Origin: Gallintestinimicrobium propionicum
Lineage (GTDB): Bacteria > Bacillota > Clostridia > Lachnospirales > Lachnospiraceae
Direction of reading: 5' to 3'
Assembly (NCBI RefSeq): GCF_025567525.1
Contig: NZ_JAOQJY010000014.1
Span: 44,202-108,201, forward strand
Length of the DNA stretch: 64,000 bases
Each line of letters opens with the position of its first letter. Position 1 is the first letter of the stretch. Below, piece after piece: positions 18,027-26,316 of this stretch. The notes beneath the pieces are model-generated. The model was not told the origin of the DNA, did no database searches, and saw only the letters and a program-made list of their open reading frames with translations. The translations under genes and the position numbers were made by a program.

Positions 18027-19553
18027 ATGAAAAAGAAGAACGTAAACAAGCTTCTTGCGCTGGGTCTTGTTTCTGCCATGACAGCCGGTATGCTGGCAGG
18101 CTGCGGAAACACAGCATCCACAACAACAGACAATGGTGCTGCTGACACAACCGTTACAGAAGCTACGGATGACAAAACTTCCACCGATACTGCGAAGGCA
18201 GACAATGGTGAAGTGCCTACTCTGATCTGGTGGAGCATCGGCGGAACACCTCCCGATGATTTCGATAAGACCATCGCAGAGATCAGCGACTATACAGAAG
18301 AGAAGATCGGCGTAAGACTCGATGTTAAGATCGCAAGCTGGGCTGACTGGTCAACCAAGATGAACAACATCGTTAACACCGGTGAGTATTTCGACCTGAT
18401 GTTTGTAAATAATACAAACTACACCAAGTTCGTTAACCTGAATGCACTTGCTGATATCACAGATCTGGTACAGTCTGAGACACCTGAGCTGTATGATTTC
18501 ATTCCCGAAGACCTGTGGAAGGGCGCTACTATCAAAGAGAAGATTTATGCAGTTCCTACTTACAAGGATTCTTCCATGACCCAGTTCTGGATGCTGGATG
18601 ATTCTATCGTACAGAAGTACGACATTGACATGGAAAGCATTAAAGATTTTGCAACTCTCGATCCCGTCATCCACACCATCAAAGAGGGTGAAGGCAAGTC
18701 CGTATATCCGATCCATCTGGCTCAGGGAGCTACCTTTAATGGTTTCTTCAACGGCTACGACGGACTGACGGCAGGTGTTACTGTCATGGGCGTTAAGTAT
18801 GACGATGAGAGCCGTAAGGTTGTAAACCTGCTGGAGCAGGATGATGTAAAAGAAAACCTGAATTACCTGCACAAATGGTATGTGGATGGTATTATCAATC
18901 CTGATGCTAACGTTGTAACAGATGGCGGCAAGGGCGCTATCTTCAGCACAGGTCAGGGCTGGCCTGCAGCAGCAAAGTCCTGGGCGTTTGGTCAGGGTAT
19001 TGAAAAGTACGATGTAACAAAGGTGTTTGGACCTCTGTATACTACTGAAACGATTCAGGGTTCCATGAATGCGGTTTCTGCAAACTCCAAGTATAAAGCA
19101 GAAGCACTGAAGGTTCTTCAGCTGATGAACACCGATGCGAAGTTCCGTAATATGTGTGCATTCGGTACCGAAGGCAACTTCATGCAGTACGAAGAAGACG
19201 GCACTGTTACAAAGCTTCGTGATGACTGGGTATGGCCTTCTTATACACAGGGTACCTTCTTCATCCTTGCTACAGAGGCTGATGGCGATCCGGATGCTTG
19301 GGAGCAGGTAAAAGAGCAGAATGAATCTGCAACCTCTTCTACATGCCTGGGCTTCGTATTCGATCCCGAACCGGTTCAGAACGAAGTTGCAAATGTAAAT
19401 ACTGCTTGGGAAAAATACAATAACGACCTGTTGACAGGTGCGATTGATCCTGAGACAACTCTTCCTACAATCATTGATGAACTGAATGCAGCTGGTCTGC
19501 AGACTGTTATCGATGAGGCTCAGAAACAGCTGGATGCTTTCTTTGCTGAATAA
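18027..19553 (+). CDS. ABC transporter solute-binding lipoprotein (LplA-like), paralog 1
   Basis: 508 residues. A lipoprotein signal peptide ends in MLAGC with the lipidated Cys near residue 26, then a Thr/Asp-rich linker tethers the binding domain outside the membrane. The mature part (from about residue 65, VPTLIWWSIGG) is a large family-1 solute-binding fold with the C-terminal region typical of LplA-type proteins that serve complex oligosaccharides. It has its own promoter, a ~130-base leader with a TTGAATCG/CGATTCAA hairpin (17941-17964), and a strong terminator, so it is expressed separately from the permeases. The protein is clearly paralogous to the one at 21918. Confidence 0.93.
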   Translation: MKKKNVNKLLALGLVSAMTAGMLAGCGNTASTTTDNGAADTTVTEATDDKTSTDTAKADNGEVPTLIWWSIGGTPPDDFDKTIAEISDYTEEKIGVRLDVKIASWADWSTKMNNIVNTGEYFDLMFVNNTNYTKFVNLNALADITDLVQSETPELYDFIPEDLWKGATIKEKIYAVPTYKDSSMTQFWMLDDSIVQKYDIDMESIKDFATLDPVIHTIKEGEGKSVYPIHLAQGATFNGFFNGYDGLTAGVTVMGVKYDDESRKVVNLLEQDDVKENLNYLHKWYVDGIINPDANVVTDGGKGAIFSTGQGWPAAAKSWAFGQGIEKYDVTKVFGPLYTTETIQGSMNAVSANSKYKAEALKVLQLMNTDAKFRNMCAFGTEGNFMQYEEDGTVTKLRDDWVWPSYTQGTFFILATEADGDPDAWEQVKEQNESATSSTCLGFVFDPEPVQNEVANVNTAWEKYNNDLLTGAIDPETTLPTIIDELNAAGLQTVIDEAQKQLDAFFAE

Positions 19554-19570
19554 TGATTCTGTCATCATAA

Positions 19571-19603
19571 AAAGACCCTCCGGGTTTCCCGGGGGGTCTT
19601 TTC
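19571..19603 (+). terminator. Terminator after solute-binding gene 1
   Basis: AAAGACCCTCCGGG and CCCGGGGGGTCTTT pair around TTT, followed by TT. It separates the binding-protein transcript from the permease promoter. Confidence 0.9.
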
Positions 19604-19729
19604 CATGGGGAAACAGCGTTCCTCACAGACTGTATTCAAAACGTTAGGTGAGCGATATATAACCTTATACAGCTTTTACACTCCAATGCGGGCAGGGTTG
19701 GGTGGCCTCGGATAGAACTGTGTAAAAAG

Positions 19730-19829
19730 TGCACAAAAAAATAAAAAGAAATTGTACACCTGAACTGGATTTTTTATACCAATATATAATAAATTTTAGG
19801 TTGTAGAGTCAAAATAACTAAGTTATAAT
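19730..19829 (+). promoter_or_regulatory. Promoter and conserved activator-site region of the permease operon
   Basis: TATAAT at 19824-19829, poor -35 TTGTAG at 19801-19806, spacer 17. TGCACAAAAAA (19730), TTGTA (19752) and the 34-base block at 19771-19804 repeat the sequence and spacing of the promoter at 17789-17888. This identifies a shared regulator. The region between the terminator at 19603 and this promoter holds nothing else that I can see. Confidence 0.75.
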
Positions 19830-19894
19830 GGCAATATAGTTTCCAAGTAAAGGAATTTACGTGAGGAATCTGCGAAGAAGGAGGAAAACGGAAA

Positions 19895-20842
19895 ATGAGT
19901 AACGAAAAGACTGGCCGCAGAGGCAAGAAACGCATCTGGGGTAAAGACGACACAGAGCTGTCGTTATTGGCACTGCCGACTACCATCTGGTATTTGCTGT
20001 TCTGCTTTTTGCCGATGTTCGGTATTATCATCGCATTTAAGAACTACAAGGTATACGGTGGATTTTTAACAAGCTTTATTAAAAGTGAATGGGTGGGATT
20101 TAACAACTTTAAATTCCTGTTTTCCTCAAAGGATATCTGGCTGATCCTGCGTAATACGCTGGGATATAATGTCATTTTCATTATCCTTGGCATTGTGGCA
20201 CCGGTTGCTGCAGCAATCGCAGTTGGACAGCTCCACAGCAAGAAGCTTGCAAAAGCGTATCAGACTGCGATGTTCATGCCTTACTTCCTGTCCTGGGTCG
20301 TTGTAAGCGCACTGGTTTGGGCATTCCTGTCTTATGACAAGGGTCTGATCAACGGTATGCTGGAGTCCTGGGGAATGGAACGTCAGCAGTGGTATATGAA
20401 GCCTGCTATGTGGCCTCCGTTCCTGGTATTTATGAACCTGTGGAAGGGTCTTGGCTACGGAATGGTCGTTTATCTGGCAACCATCACCGGTATTGACAAG
20501 ACCTATTATGAAGCAGCCGGTATCGACGGCGCTACGATCTGGCAGCAGATCCGCTACATCACTCTGCCTCTGATGAAGACCGTTATCATCATGATGTTTA
20601 TCATGGCAGTAGGACGTATTTTCTACTCCGACTTCGGTCTGTTCTATCAGGTGCCCAGAGATTCCAATACGCTGTACAATTATGTATATACTCTGGATGT
20701 ATATGTTTTCAAACAGTTGAAAACTTCGACCACCGGTATGGCGTCCGCTGCGGCCTTTGTACAGTCTGTTGCCGGATGTATTACGATTCTGACGGCGAAT
20801 GCGATCGTTCGTAAGATTGACCGTGAGAGCGCAATGATTTAA
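19895..20842 (+). CDS. ABC transporter permease, LplB/UgpA-type
   Basis: 315 residues, six membrane segments. The EAA loop that docks the ATPase reads YYEAAGIDGATIWQQIRYITLPL at about residues 207-229. The N-terminus ALPTTIWYLLFCFLPMFGIIIAFKNYKVYGG is typical of LplB-like permeases that pair with LplA-type binding proteins for oligosaccharides. GAAGGAGGAAAACGG precedes the ATG. No dedicated ATPase gene lies in the locus, so the system probably borrows a shared MsmK-type ATPase encoded elsewhere. It is followed 12 bases later by the second permease. Confidence 0.94.
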   Translation: MSNEKTGRRGKKRIWGKDDTELSLLALPTTIWYLLFCFLPMFGIIIAFKNYKVYGGFLTSFIKSEWVGFNNFKFLFSSKDIWLILRNTLGYNVIFIILGIVAPVAAAIAVGQLHSKKLAKAYQTAMFMPYFLSWVVVSALVWAFLSYDKGLINGMLESWGMERQQWYMKPAMWPPFLVFMNLWKGLGYGMVVYLATITGIDKTYYEAAGIDGATIWQQIRYITLPLMKTVIIMMFIMAVGRIFYSDFGLFYQVPRDSNTLYNYVYTLDVYVFKQLKTSTTGMASAAAFVQSVAGCITILTANAIVRKIDRESAMI

Positions 20843-20854
20843 GGGAGAAGAACA

Positions 20855-21805
20855 ATGGAAACAACGAAAAAAATTAAAAGAGTAAACAAAGACGAGCCTA
20901 CCGGGTTCGACCGGTTCAACCGGGTATCCAAAGGCGCTAACGCTGTACTGAATATCATTTTCATTATTATGTCGCTGCTGTGCGTAATACCGATCCTGCT
21001 GGTTGTTGCAATTTCTTTTTCTGCTGAGGATTCCATCACAGAATACGGATATCGCTTCATCCCCAAGATCTTCTCTCTTGAGGGCTACACATTCCTGGCT
21101 TCTCAGAGCACGATGCTGCTGAGAGCACTGGGTGTCTCTCTGTTTGTAACGATCGTTGGCACGGTTCTGGGTGTTATGCTGACAACTCTGATGGGCTATG
21201 TACTTTCCCGTCCGAACTACAAATTAAACGGTTTCCTTACAATGGTGGTATTTATCCCCATGGTATTTAATGGCGGTCTGGTTTCCACCTACTTCGTAGT
21301 CAGCCAGCTGCTGGGCTTAAAGAACACGATATGGGCACTGATTCTGCCTCTGGCAGTTTCATCCTTTAACGTTATTATCTGTCGTACCTTCTTTAAGACA
21401 ACAGTTCCGGAATCCCTGATCGAATCCGCGAAGATGGACGGTGCATCTCAGCTGACGATTTTCAGCAGAATTGTTCTTCCGATTTCCCTGCCGGTACTGG
21501 CAACTATCGGTCTGTTCCTTTGCTTCGCATACTGGAACGACTGGTATCAGTCCATGCTGTACATTGATAACACCAAGCTCCTTTCCCTGCAGGCTCTGTT
21601 AAACCAGATCCTGACCAATATCCAGATGCTGGTACAGAATGCAGCAACACTGGGTGCATCTGCAGCAGAAATGCTTGCAAAGATGCCGAAGGAAGCGGCT
21701 CGTATGTCTATCGTAGTTATTATCGTATTGCCTATCGCCTGCGCATATCCGTTCTTCCAGCAGTACTTCATTTCCGGTCTGACGGTTGGTGCGGTTAAGG
21801 GCTGA
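20855..21805 (+). CDS. ABC transporter permease, YtcP/LplC-type
   Basis: 316 residues, six membrane segments, second half of the permease heterodimer. The EAA motif is SLIESAKMDGASQLTIFSRIVLPIS at about residues 188-212. The segment PMVFNGGLVSTYFVV and the C-terminal YPFFQQYFISGLTVGAVKG are the usual family hallmarks. GGGAGAAGAAC precedes the ATG. A hairpin follows before the second binding-protein gene and may lower or stabilise the downstream transcript. Confidence 0.94.
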   Translation: METTKKIKRVNKDEPTGFDRFNRVSKGANAVLNIIFIIMSLLCVIPILLVVAISFSAEDSITEYGYRFIPKIFSLEGYTFLASQSTMLLRALGVSLFVTIVGTVLGVMLTTLMGYVLSRPNYKLNGFLTMVVFIPMVFNGGLVSTYFVVSQLLGLKNTIWALILPLAVSSFNVIICRTFFKTTVPESLIESAKMDGASQLTIFSRIVLPISLPVLATIGLFLCFAYWNDWYQSMLYIDNTKLLSLQALLNQILTNIQMLVQNAATLGASAAEMLAKMPKEAARMSIVVIIVLPIACAYPFFQQYFISGLTVGAVKG

Positions 21806-21872
21806 TATTCCCTATATTATCTGTGTGTTTTAATTTGATATCCTGCCGGAAGAACCGGCTGTGGTATAGAAA

Positions 21873-21905
21873 CGGGCTCTCTGCATACAGGGAGCCCGAT
21901 TTTAA
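21873..21905 (+). terminator. Attenuator-like hairpin between permease and solute-binding gene 2
   Basis: CGGGCTC (21873-21879) pairs with GAGCCCG (21892-21898), followed by ATTTTA. The T run is short, so it may be a partial terminator or an RNA-stabilising stem rather than a full stop. Confidence 0.6.
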
Positions 21906-21917
21906 GGAGGAGACATT

Positions 21918-23414
21918 ATGAAAAACAAGAGCATGAACAAGATTCTTGCCCTGGGCGTTGTTGCCGCTATGACAGCTGGAATGCTGGCAGGCTGTGGCAG
22001 CTCTGCGTCCACAACTGACGGCGCTGCAGCCGGAACAGAAGCCGCTTCTAATTCTGCAGCAAGCAATGGTGAAGTACCTACCCTGGTATGGTGGACTATA
22101 GGCGGAACACCTGCAGACGATTTCGATCAGGCTGTATCTCAGATCAGCGATTACGCAGAAGAAAAGATCGGCGTAAGAATCGATGTTAAGATCGCAGGCT
22201 GGGCAGATTACGAAACCAAGATGAACAACATCATCAACACCGGCGAATACTTCGACCTGATGTTCGTAAACAACACAAACTACACCAAATTTGTAAATCT
22301 GAATGCTCTGGAGAACATCACAGACCTTGTTCAGACGGAAACCCCCGATCTGTACAACTTCATTCCTACAGACCTGTGGGAAGGTGCCAAGATCCACGGT
22401 AATGTATATGCAGTACCGACCTACAAGGATTCTTCCCTGACCCAGTTCTGGATGCTGGATGATGCTTATGTACAGAAGTATAACATTGATGTAGACAGCA
22501 TCAAAGATTATGCAACCTTAAATGACGCTCTGCAGACCATCAAAGAGGGGGAAGGCAAATCTAAATACCCGATGCAGCTGGCTCAGGGCTCTACCTTCAA
22601 CGGCTTCTTCAACAACTATGACGGTCTTGCTTCCGGTCTGCAGCCCATCGGCGTAAAATATGACGATGCAAGCCGCAAGGTTGTATGCACACTGGAGCAG
22701 GATGATATCATGGACGGCTTAAACTGGCTGCACAAATGGTATCAGGACGGCATCATCAATCCCGATGCTAACGTTGTAACAGACGGCGGTAAAGGTTCCA
22801 TCTTCGGTTCTGCACAGGGCTGGCCTGCAGCAGCAACCACATGGGCATTCAACGCGGGTATTGAGAAGTATGACCTGACTCAGGTATTCGGACCTCTGTA
22901 CACAACCGAGACCATTCAGGGTTCTATGAACGCGATCTCTGCAAACTCCAAGTATAAGACAGAAGCGCTGAAGGTTCTGCAGCTGATGAACACAGATTCC
23001 AAATTCCGTGATATGTGTGCATATGGTACAGAAGGCAACTACATGGAGTACGCAGAAGACGGCACAGTACAGAAGCTGCGTGATGACTGGAACTGGCCTT
23101 CCTATACACAGGGTACCTTCTTCATCCTGTCTACTCAGGCGGATGGCGATCCGGATGCATGGAATCAGGTAAAAGAGCAGAACGAATCTGCTGTATCTTC
23201 TACCTGCCTGGGCTTTGCTTTGGATGTAACCAATATTCAGAACGAGATCGCAAACTGCAACACTGTTTGGGATAAGTACAAGAATGACCTGCTGACCGGT
23301 GCATCTGATCCGGCAACTGCAGTTCCCGCTTGTATCGAAGAGCTGAAGGCTGCAGGCCTGGATACCGTTATCGAAGAGGCACAGAAGCAGGTTGACGAGT
23401 TCTTTGCGAACTAA
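21918..23414 (+). CDS. ABC transporter solute-binding lipoprotein (LplA-like), paralog 2
   Basis: 498 residues, lipoprotein signal ending in MLAGC, then a short Ala/Ser/Thr linker. Large blocks are identical to paralog 1 (for example EYFDLMFVNNTNYTKFVNLN and GPLYTTETIQGSMNA), and by eye the mature proteins are roughly three-quarters identical, so this is a recent tandem duplication around the permease pair. Differences cluster in the linker and in stretches such as GYDGLTAGVTVMG versus NYDGLASGLQPIG. Two binding proteins serving one permease pair would broaden or tune the ligand range; this is inference. RBS AAGGAGGAGAC precedes the ATG, and a strong terminator follows. Confidence 0.93.
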   Translation: MKNKSMNKILALGVVAAMTAGMLAGCGSSASTTDGAAAGTEAASNSAASNGEVPTLVWWTIGGTPADDFDQAVSQISDYAEEKIGVRIDVKIAGWADYETKMNNIINTGEYFDLMFVNNTNYTKFVNLNALENITDLVQTETPDLYNFIPTDLWEGAKIHGNVYAVPTYKDSSLTQFWMLDDAYVQKYNIDVDSIKDYATLNDALQTIKEGEGKSKYPMQLAQGSTFNGFFNNYDGLASGLQPIGVKYDDASRKVVCTLEQDDIMDGLNWLHKWYQDGIINPDANVVTDGGKGSIFGSAQGWPAAATTWAFNAGIEKYDLTQVFGPLYTTETIQGSMNAISANSKYKTEALKVLQLMNTDSKFRDMCAYGTEGNYMEYAEDGTVQKLRDDWNWPSYTQGTFFILSTQADGDPDAWNQVKEQNESAVSSTCLGFALDVTNIQNEIANCNTVWDKYKNDLLTGASDPATAVPACIEELKAAGLDTVIEEAQKQVDEFFAN

Positions 23415-23504
23415 TCTGCAGGGGAAGAATGCCGGATGCAGAAGAAACTGTAAAAGGTGAAGTAACATTTCCCTGTCATATTGATTGGATAAGGAACTAA
23501 AGAC

Positions 23505-23537
23505 AGGCCGTCCGAACTTTGGTTCGGGCGGCCTTTT
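23505..23537 (+). terminator. Terminator after solute-binding gene 2
   Basis: AGGCCGTCCGAAC and GTTCGGGCGGCCT form a 13-pair stem (one G-U) followed by TTT. Confidence 0.9.
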
Positions 23538-23642
23538 GCCATAACAGCTCCTTTGTGTTTTCCCATGTACAGATAACCTGTCCCCATGCAGATCTGTGCA
23601 TGGGAAAGCACGAAGAACACAGCGTCCGCAGAGTGGTCACGC

Positions 23643-23671
23643 TTGCAAAGTCTATATAGACAGGATATAAT
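23643..23671 (+). promoter_or_regulatory. Promoter of the two-component system
   Basis: TTGCAA (23643-23648), 17-base spacer, TATAAT (23666-23671). The spacer contains the perfect palindrome TCTATATAGA (23651-23660), a possible operator. Confidence 0.68.
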
Positions 23672-23739
23672 CGAGCTAGGAATAGGGATCGGAAAGCTGC
23701 GGCTTCGCAGAAGATGTATGACACAGGAGAAGACAGCAA

Positions 23740-25524
23740 ATGAGCAAAGGCCACAGTACATTTTTGGAATATCGGATCTATCGGAAAAAATTTCTTGGGA
23801 CAATCATCGTAGTCATTGTGCTTTGCCTGAGCGCGTTTTCGGGCGTTCTGTTTTTCTTTATCCGCAACTGGATCAATGATGTGCAGATCCAGTCTCAGTA
23901 CCGCTTCCAGCAAAAGGAGCGCCAGCTGGAAAATATTCAGACCTGGACACGGTCCTATGTGGAAGGCTTGTACACCGATACGGCGCTGATGGAAGATTTA
24001 AAGGCATTGTTTGGCGCTGTGAACAATCAGGACTACATCGCAAAGCGCCGGGAAAACAGTTTGAACAGTGATTCGGAAATCCGGTATGTGCCGTCAGATA
24101 TCAAGAAGCTGTTTTTAGATGGCAGGACGAAGATTTGCGGTGTAACGCTGCGGTCGGATAACGGTATAAAAGCTCTGCGAATGACGAACTATGATTTGTG
24201 GGTGGATTTTGAATGTCGTACAATCGAGGATGTGAAGACAATTCCAGGATTCGGGGATATTATGGCGTCCTCTTATTCGGTTCGTGATCCGGATAACATG
24301 AGTATTTCAATGGGAACGATGGATTTCTGGATCAGCACGGCGGATTTTTATGAGGACAATGATGAGATCAATGCTTCCTGGGGGATTTTCGATGCAGATG
24401 GGGATATGCTTGCCCACAGCAAGATGAGCCCACAGCAGGAAGCAGAGCTGTTCCAGGCGGCCCTGCGGGGGGTGCAGTTTGACTGGCTGGAGAATACCGG
24501 CAGCCGGAGGACTTTTTTTACAAAACATACATCCAACCAGGGAACGTTTTCCTATGTTGTCATAAAAAGTATCGGAGAGCTGGTGGCGGATAATCGTTAT
24601 GTCGTTGGCGTGATAGGGACAACACTGTTTCTGATAGCCTTTGGGATCATTCTGTTTACCAATATGCAGCTGAAAGCGGATTATGAGTTTCTTTCCAAGA
24701 TCATTCATATGCTTTCGCACATGGAATCCGGTGAGTTTGCGGATGTTCAGGAGGAAGATTTAAGCAGCGAGCGGCGCAAAAATGAATATGGCATGATCGC
24801 AGTTGCCCTAAAGGATGTGGGTGCAAAACTGCAGGGTCATATCCAGCGGGAATATGTCTGGAAGCTGAAGGAGCAGGAGACTCAGATGCGTGCACTGCAG
24901 CATCAGATCAACCCGCACTTCTTATATAACACACTGGAAACGCTGCGCTCCAGGGCGTTGCTGGAAGGAGACCGGGATACGGCGGATGCGATCGCATTGC
25001 TTGGGGCTCTGTATCGTGCCAGAACCCATACGAAGGATACCATCACGCTGGGAGAAGAGTTTAAGCTGCTTGAAATGTATCTAAAGATCATGGAGCTGCG
25101 GTTTGGAGATAATTTCTTCTATCAGGTCGAGCTGGAAGATGCACTCAGAGAAATCCCGACGGTGAGTTTTTGGCTGCAGCCCCTTGCGGAAAATTTCTTT
25201 ACTCATGGCTTTGACCGGGAGAGCATGTATAATCTGCTGATCATCAGCGGACATCCACAAGGCTCGGACACCGTGATCGAAATCATGGACAATGGCTCCG
25301 GTGTTCCTGCAGATCAGCTGGAGCAGGTACAGAAGACGATGCGCGAAGGAAATGACGATCCGGAAGCGGATATCGGACTGAGAAACGTATATATGCGTTT
25401 GAATTATTTTTATGGAAATGGTTTTAAGATGGAAATCGGGAATAACCCGGAAGGGGGATTTAAAATTTCTATCCTGATACCGGGAAAGGTGGAAGAAGAT
25501 GTACACATTGGTGATCGTGGATGA
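23740..25524 (+). CDS. YesM-type sensor histidine kinase
   Basis: 594 residues. Membrane segments at about 16-38 and 285-307 enclose a ~245-residue extracellular sensor domain; a HAMP-like linker follows. The His_kinase domain motif LQHQINPHFLYNTLE gives the phosphorylated His393, and the ATP-binding part shows LQPLAENFFTHG and IEIMDNGSGVP. This is the usual architecture of YesM/LytS-type kinases that sense extracellular carbohydrate and control neighbouring transport genes. GGAGAAGAC precedes the ATG. The 3' end overlaps the response regulator by 26 bases. The region 23415-23739 before it holds only the terminator and its promoter. Confidence 0.94.
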   Translation: MSKGHSTFLEYRIYRKKFLGTIIVVIVLCLSAFSGVLFFFIRNWINDVQIQSQYRFQQKERQLENIQTWTRSYVEGLYTDTALMEDLKALFGAVNNQDYIAKRRENSLNSDSEIRYVPSDIKKLFLDGRTKICGVTLRSDNGIKALRMTNYDLWVDFECRTIEDVKTIPGFGDIMASSYSVRDPDNMSISMGTMDFWISTADFYEDNDEINASWGIFDADGDMLAHSKMSPQQEAELFQAALRGVQFDWLENTGSRRTFFTKHTSNQGTFSYVVIKSIGELVADNRYVVGVIGTTLFLIAFGIILFTNMQLKADYEFLSKIIHMLSHMESGEFADVQEEDLSSERRKNEYGMIAVALKDVGAKLQGHIQREYVWKLKEQETQMRALQHQINPHFLYNTLETLRSRALLEGDRDTADAIALLGALYRARTHTKDTITLGEEFKLLEMYLKIMELRFGDNFFYQVELEDALREIPTVSFWLQPLAENFFTHGFDRESMYNLLIISGHPQGSDTVIEIMDNGSGVPADQLEQVQKTMREGNDDPEADIGLRNVYMRLNYFYGNGFKMEIGNNPEGGFKISILIPGKVEEDVHIGDRG

Positions 25525-26257
25525 TGAACCTGCCATTGCCGAAGGCATTTGCAGGCTTCTTGACTGGAAATCTCTTGGCTTTGAACGAATCCGGACCGCC
25601 AGAAGCTGTTTTGAAGTGGTATCCCATGTGGTGGACTGGAAACCGGATGTCTGCCTGGTGGATGTACGGATCGGCAATGAATTTGGCTATGAACTGATTA
25701 ATTGTTTAAATGGAATGGGTGTCAAATCCAACTATATTATGATGAGCGGATATGACGATTTTCAGTATGCCTGTGAAGCACTGCGTTGCGGCGCAGTGGA
25801 TTATCTGTTAAAGCCCCTTGATAAGGATCAGCTTCAGAAGCGCATTGAACAGGTTGTGGTAGAAAACCTGCACGGAACTGTGCAGCTGGAGGTGCGTAAA
25901 AACGAAGATCCGATCCTGCGGCGGCCCTATGAGGAATTTTCCCCGCTGATCCGTAAGATCGTTATGATCGTGGCAATGGAATATGGGCAGCATATTTCCT
26001 TAAAAAGTATAGCCGACCGATTCCGGATGAATGCGACCTATCTTGGTCAGATTTTTATCAAGGAAACAGATATGAAATTTTCGGAATACCTGATGGCATA
26101 CCGGATGTATGTCGCGCGGGAGAGGATTCTAAATACCGACGACAAGATTTCTTCGGTAGCCGCGGAAGTAGGATATTCCAACATGAATTATTTCTATCAG
26201 CATTTTCATAATTATTATGACAGCACACCTTCCGAAATGAGAGCGGGGAAAAATTGA
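25499..26257 (+). CDS. YesN-type response regulator with AraC DNA-binding domain
   Basis: 252 residues. Receiver domain about 1-120 with the phosphorylation site Asp55 (VCLVDVRIG), acidic pocket VDDEP and the Lys of LLKPLDKD. The AraC-type double helix-turn-helix occupies the C-terminal ~100 residues (ISLKSIADRFRMNATYLGQIF ... ISSVAAEVGYSNMNYFYQHF). The linker is short, so the protein is compact compared with YesN proteins of ~500 residues. The start overlaps the kinase gene, which couples their synthesis. It is the best candidate activator for the two matched promoters at 17789 and 19730. Confidence 0.94.
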   Translation: MYTLVIVDDEPAIAEGICRLLDWKSLGFERIRTARSCFEVVSHVVDWKPDVCLVDVRIGNEFGYELINCLNGMGVKSNYIMMSGYDDFQYACEALRCGAVDYLLKPLDKDQLQKRIEQVVVENLHGTVQLEVRKNEDPILRRPYEEFSPLIRKIVMIVAMEYGQHISLKSIADRFRMNATYLGQIFIKETDMKFSEYLMAYRMYVARERILNTDDKISSVAAEVGYSNMNYFYQHFHNYYDSTPSEMRAGKN

Positions 26258-26316
26258 AAACTGCAGAAAATGATTTTCTGTTGTTATAAAAAATGGGGAA
26301 AAGGAGCAACTCACAA

